From positions 16,758 to 80,757 of the forward strand of contig NZ_PVTQ01000013.1 of NCBI RefSeq assembly GCF_003003355.1: DNA of 64,000 nt. The letters run 5' to 3'. The notes beneath the pieces are model-generated. The model did not search any database, was not told the origin of the DNA, and worked only from the letters and a program-made list of their open reading frames with translations. The DNA is from Donghicola tyrosinivorans (GTDB taxonomy: Bacteria > Pseudomonadota > Alphaproteobacteria > Rhodobacterales > Rhodobacteraceae). Both the position numbers and the translations under genes were made by a program. Positions 60,837 to 64,000 of this stretch are shown here, piece by piece. Each line of letters opens with the position of its first letter. Position 1 is the first letter of the stretch.

Positions 60837-62000
60837 TTATTCTGCCAGATCGCGCATCACGGAGATCAGGTCCGATTTCCCCTCGAACCCAATGCCGGGC
60901 AGTTCGGGCATGGTGATGTGACCGTCGATCACCTGCACCCCGTCGGGAAAGCCGCCGTAGGGTTGGAAGAGGTCGGGATAGCTCTCGTTCCCGCCCAAGC
61001 CCAAGCCCGCCGCGATGTTCAGGGACATCTGGTGGCCGCCGTGGGGGATGCAGCGTTTGGGCGACCAGCCCGCCTGATCCAGAACGTCCAGAGTGCGCAG
61101 GTATTCCACCAAACCGTAGGACAGGGCGCAGTCGAATTGCAGCCAGTCGCGGTCAGGGCGCATGCCGCCGTAGCGGATCAGGTTGCGGGCGTCCTGATGC
61201 GAAAACAGGTTCTCGCCCGTGGCCATCGGGGCGGGGTAGAACTCGGCCATCGCGGCCTGCAACTGATAGTCCAGCGGATCGCCGATTTCCTCGTACCAGA
61301 ACAGGGGGTACTGGCGCAGCATCTTGGCGTAGGCAATCGCGGTCTCCAGATCAAAGCGGCCATTGGCGTCCACGGCCAGCTGCGCCTCTGATCCGATTTC
61401 ATCCAGAACGGCCTCGATCCGGCGCTGGTCCTCGGCCAAGGAAGCACCGCCGATCTTCATCTTGACCACGTTATAGCCGCGATCCAGATAGCCGCGCATC
61501 TCGGCCCGTAGGGCGCCGTCATCCTTGCCCGGGTAGTAATACCCCCCCGCCGCATAGACGAAGACGCGGGGGTTGGCCTCAAGGCCCTTCATGTCGGCCA
61601 GCATCCGGAACAGGGGCCTTTCCGCGATCTTCGCGATGGCATCCCAGACCGCCATATCGATGGTCCCCACCGCGACCGAGCGTTCCCCGTGACCACCCGG
61701 CTTTTCATTTTGCATCATAGCGGCCCAGATTTTATGGGCGTCCAGATTGCTGCCGTCTTCATTCAAGAGGGACGCAGGATCGGCCTCAAGAATGCGGTCC
61801 CGAAAGCGTTCGCGGATCAAACCGCCCTGACCGTACCGCCCGTTCGAGTTGAACCCGTAGCCCACCACCCGACGCCCATCGCGGACCTGATCGGTCACCA
61901 CCGCCACAAGGCTGGCGGTCATTTTGGAAAAGTCGATGTAGGCGTTGCGGATGGGCGAGGCGATGGGCTTGGTCACCTCAACAATATCAATGATGCGCAT
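60837..62000 (-). CDS. tarD: D-tartrate dehydratase-like enolase-superfamily enzyme
   Basis: This 387-residue mandelate-racemase-group protein contains long stretches I recall from the characterised Bradyrhizobium D-tartrate dehydratase: PIRNAYIDFSKMT, VGYGFNSNGRYGQGGLIRER, NEKPGGHGERSVAVGTIDMA, YAAGGYYYPGK, the catalytic NVVKMKIGG (Lys near 182-184), AQLAVDANGRFDLETA, ATGENLFSHQDARNL and SPKRCIPHGGHQMSLN (catalytic His near 320). It would dehydrate D-tartrate to oxaloacetate. GGAGAG precedes the start. A related acid-sugar substrate remains possible. Confidence 0.88.
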   Translation of the reverse strand: MRIIDIVEVTKPIASPIRNAYIDFSKMTASLVAVVTDQVRDGRRVVGYGFNSNGRYGQGGLIRERFRDRILEADPASLLNEDGSNLDAHKIWAAMMQNEKPGGHGERSVAVGTIDMAVWDAIAKIAERPLFRMLADMKGLEANPRVFVYAAGGYYYPGKDDGALRAEMRGYLDRGYNVVKMKIGGASLAEDQRRIEAVLDEIGSEAQLAVDANGRFDLETAIAYAKMLRQYPLFWYEEIGDPLDYQLQAAMAEFYPAPMATGENLFSHQDARNLIRYGGMRPDRDWLQFDCALSYGLVEYLRTLDVLDQAGWSPKRCIPHGGHQMSLNIAAGLGLGGNESYPDLFQPYGGFPDGVQVIDGHITMPELPGIGFEGKSDLISVMRDLAE

Positions 62001-62074
62001 GGCATTCTCTCCTGATTGGTTGGCCTCAGGCTACGCGCCACGGGGGCGCAAAGAGAAATGCCGTTTCCGGCTAT

Positions 62075-62087
62075 ATTCATACTGAAT
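62075..62087. promoter_or_regulatory. Dyad in the tarD promoter
   Basis: ATTCATACTGAAT (ATTCA-N3-TGAAT) lies 75 bases upstream of the tarD start and just downstream of the LysR gene. It is a plausible LysR-type half-site pair. Confidence 0.35.
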
Positions 62088-62096
62088 GCGTATTAA

Positions 62097-62954
62097 TCAT
62101 GTGGCGGCGGCCCTGTCCCAGACCGCCTCACAATGGGCAGAAAGGCGGGCGCGCGGGCGGTGCAGGACGATATCCACGGGGACCTGATCACTGTCACTGG
62201 CCCGTACCAGAGCGCCGCTGTCCAAGGCATCCTGCGCCAGTGTCAGAGGCAGCCACGCGATGCCTTGGCCGGACTTGGCCAGCTCCAGATTGCTGGCCGC
62301 AAGGACAGATCGCATCCGCACCTGACCAGCCACCCCTTGCAGGATCGCATGCAGGCCAGAGGCGGGCGCGTATGCCAGCAGCGGCGCATCGGGACCAGGT
62401 CGCCACATCGGTTCGCCGTCCTTGTCCGGCGCACAGAGGGGCAGCAAAATGTCCTGCCCGATGGTGATGGTGCGAAAGGCTTGCAGCGCCGCGGGTGCCT
62501 CGCCCAACCCCCTGTGAGAGATAAAGAATTGCGCTTCACCCCGTGCCATCAACTGCAAGCACGACTGAAAGCTGTCGGACACAAGGTTCAACGTTCCTGC
62601 CGTCGCTGCGCCGTAAATCCCCATCAGCCAGCGGGGCACAAAGGTGTAGGACAGCGCGTGAGTGGCGGCCAAGGTCAGGGTCTTTTGGGCAAGACCTGCG
62701 GCGGCCAGCGCCTCGGTCCGCGCGTCTTGGGCCATGCGCACCAGCGCCTCGGCGCGGGGTAGAAAAGCGCGGCCTGCTTGGGTCAGGGTGACGCTGCGGG
62801 TGGTGCGCTGGGTCAGGGGCGTGCCGATAGCATCCTCTAGCGCACGGATACGGCGCGAGAAGGCAGGCTGGGTCATATTGCGCCCCTCGGCGGCGCGGGA
62901 AAAGTTCAGCGTCCGCGCCAGTTCCAGAAAATCCTCGATCTGCGACAGGTCCAT
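62097..62954 (-). CDS. LysR-family regulator upstream of tarD
   Basis: This 285-residue LysR protein has helix-turn-helix DFLELARTLNFSRAAEGRNM, then TQPAFSRRIRALEDA, and a YwqM/HypT-like effector domain (TLAATHALSYTFVPRWL; LARTL subgroup). ATG 62954 follows AGGGCGATC. It lies on the same strand as tarD and 96 bases before it, so it may control tartrate use, or be cotranscribed with it. A hypochlorite-type regulator is an alternative by similarity. Confidence 0.83.
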   Translation of the reverse strand: MDLSQIEDFLELARTLNFSRAAEGRNMTQPAFSRRIRALEDAIGTPLTQRTTRSVTLTQAGRAFLPRAEALVRMAQDARTEALAAAGLAQKTLTLAATHALSYTFVPRWLMGIYGAATAGTLNLVSDSFQSCLQLMARGEAQFFISHRGLGEAPAALQAFRTITIGQDILLPLCAPDKDGEPMWRPGPDAPLLAYAPASGLHAILQGVAGQVRMRSVLAASNLELAKSGQGIAWLPLTLAQDALDSGALVRASDSDQVPVDIVLHRPRARLSAHCEAVWDRAAAT

Positions 62955-63030
62955 GATCGCCCTCTGACACATGCCTAAGCCGTATCAATGACACGGGCTG
63001 GCCCGCTTGTCGACGCCTCACCCGGGCGGA

Positions 63031-63963
63031 TCAGCCTTCCAGCAGTTCAGGTGCGATCTGGAGGGGCGTGGCGGCGTTGACCTCTTGCAGGCGGCGGGAC
63101 AGCAGATCGACGAAAAGGCGCACCTTGGCGGTCAGCTGGTGCCGCTCTGGGTAGATGGCGGTGATGTTGGCGCTTTGGAAATGTTTGGGCAGCAGCACCT
63201 TCAGCGTGCCGCGCCGCACGTGGTGGGCCACGTCCCATTCGGACCGCAACATGATCCCCCGCCCCGCCAGCATCCATTCGCGGGCCATCTCGCCATCGTT
63301 GGTGCTAAGCTGGCCGTTCACACGGACGGAATCCGCGTGGCCGTCTACTTCGTCAAAGCGCCAGATGTCGTAGATGCCATGCTCTTGCCGCAGGACGATG
63401 CAACTGTGCTGCGCCAGATCGCTTAAGGTCTGCGGCGTGCCGTGCTGTTCCAGATAGCGGGTCGAGGCGCAGATGAACCGCCGGTTCCGCTGCAACACCC
63501 GCTGATACAGCCCCGACGGCGGCGGCGAGCCGAAGCGGATGTTCAGATCCACCCCTTGCTCCACAAGGTTCAGGGGCGCGTCCGTGACCACCAATTGCAC
63601 CTCAACATCCGGATAGAGCGCCGAGAATTCGGCCACGCAGGGCGCGATATAGCCACGGCTGAAACCAAAGGTCGCGTTGATCCGCAGCAGACCCGAGGGG
63701 TGTTCCTGCCCCGCCCTTAGCGACGTTTCCAGTTCCTCAATCTCGCCCAATAGGCGTTGGGCTTTGGCGAAATAGGCCGCGCCTTCGCCGGTCAGGCTGA
63801 CCCGCCGCGTGGTGCGCTGCATCAGGCGCACGCCTAGACGGTCCTCAAGCCGCGCCAAACGACGACTGACCGCAGAAGGCGTCACGCCCAATTCCCGCGC
63901 AGTTCCGGCAAAGCTTTCGTGCCGCGCCAGCGTGACAAAGAACCCTAGATCGCCTTCGCTCAT
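63031..63963 (-). CDS. LysR-family regulator (second)
   Basis: This 310-residue LysR protein has helix-turn-helix VTLARHESFAGTARELGVTP, then SAVSRRLARLEDRLG, and a CrgA/DmlR-like effector domain (SGLLRINATFGFSRGYIAPCVAEF; DLNIRFGSPPPSGLYQRVL). DmlR controls D-malate use and close relatives often sit next to tartrate or malate dehydrogenase genes, which fits tarD nearby. ATG 63963 follows GAGGGAACGA. The remaining 37 bases of the window are upstream of it; its target gene may lie outside. Confidence 0.86.
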   Translation of the reverse strand: MSEGDLGFFVTLARHESFAGTARELGVTPSAVSRRLARLEDRLGVRLMQRTTRRVSLTGEGAAYFAKAQRLLGEIEELETSLRAGQEHPSGLLRINATFGFSRGYIAPCVAEFSALYPDVEVQLVVTDAPLNLVEQGVDLNIRFGSPPPSGLYQRVLQRNRRFICASTRYLEQHGTPQTLSDLAQHSCIVLRQEHGIYDIWRFDEVDGHADSVRVNGQLSTNDGEMAREWMLAGRGIMLRSEWDVAHHVRRGTLKVLLPKHFQSANITAIYPERHQLTAKVRLFVDLLSRRLQEVNAATPLQIAPELLEG

Positions 63964-64000
63964 TCGTTCCCTCAACGCACTAATGAACTTCCTATTCTGA

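Noticed and set aside
1-64000. CRISPR arrays, tRNA/rRNA genes, insertion sequences, prophage or integrase genes
   Set aside because: None was seen on either strand; repeats present are short dyads or protein-coding modules.

Overview
The window looks like chromosomal DNA of a marine-type alphaproteobacterium, most likely a Rhodobacterales (Roseobacter-group) strain. This rests on GC-rich coding with short AT-rich gaps, several TRAP and tripartite tricarboxylate transporter genes, a carnitine cdh operon, a Rhodobacterales-style intergenic repeat at 4756-4800, and a probable anti-Shine-Dalgarno small RNA of the Rhodobacteraceae CcsR/cuckoo type at 4835-4924. I saw no rRNA, tRNA, insertion sequence, prophage or CRISPR array. 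All assignments come from reading the sequence and from recalled family knowledge; no database was searched.

Layout. 1-4341: end of a very large repeat-rich surface protein with a C-terminal beta-barrel. 4835-8012: small RNA plus an iron-siderophore type ABC importer. 8386-9237: unknown secreted protein. 9404-29512: the centrepiece, a styrene/phenylacetate catabolic block. A minus-strand operon styA-ompW-styB-styC-ethD-like-styD converts styrene via styrene oxide and phenylacetaldehyde to phenylacetate. A divergent LysR gene and paaX follow. Then come the plus-strand operon paaJ-A-B-C-D-E-Z-Y, a TetR regulator (PaaR-like), the minus-strand operon paaG-I-K, and a divergent FadB-type bifunctional protein that can supply the missing PaaF and PaaH steps. 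Together these genes could take styrene to acetyl-CoA and succinyl-CoA. Three promoters in the block share a TCGGTCA-containing element, a candidate common operator.

29687-35070: a cupin, an RTX/cadherin-like secreted protein and an OmpA-family protein. 35245-38323: carnitine degradation (cdhA, cdhC, cdhB) with a divergent GntR regulator. 38357-48060: a long minus-strand hydroxyacid/sugar-acid unit holding a 2-hydroxyacid dehydrogenase, an RraA-like aldolase, TctCBA, DctPQM and an SMP-30 lactonase, with a divergent LysR.

48213-55910: a methyltransferase; a BcsA-like glucan synthase with its HlyD-like partner; then, head to head with them, a three-gene phosphosignalling module (membrane kinase, single-domain receiver, soluble kinase). 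56099-60666: a putative leader peptide and a ribose-type sugar ABC importer with an amidohydrolase/lactonase. 60837-63963: a D-tartrate dehydratase-like enolase-superfamily enzyme and two LysR regulators.

The observations I rate most worth checking are the small RNA with its own promoter behind the iron importer, the compact styrene-to-TCA cluster with its shared operator and embedded EthD-like gene, the 31-codon coupled leader peptide, and the kinase-receiver-kinase module facing a polysaccharide synthase.
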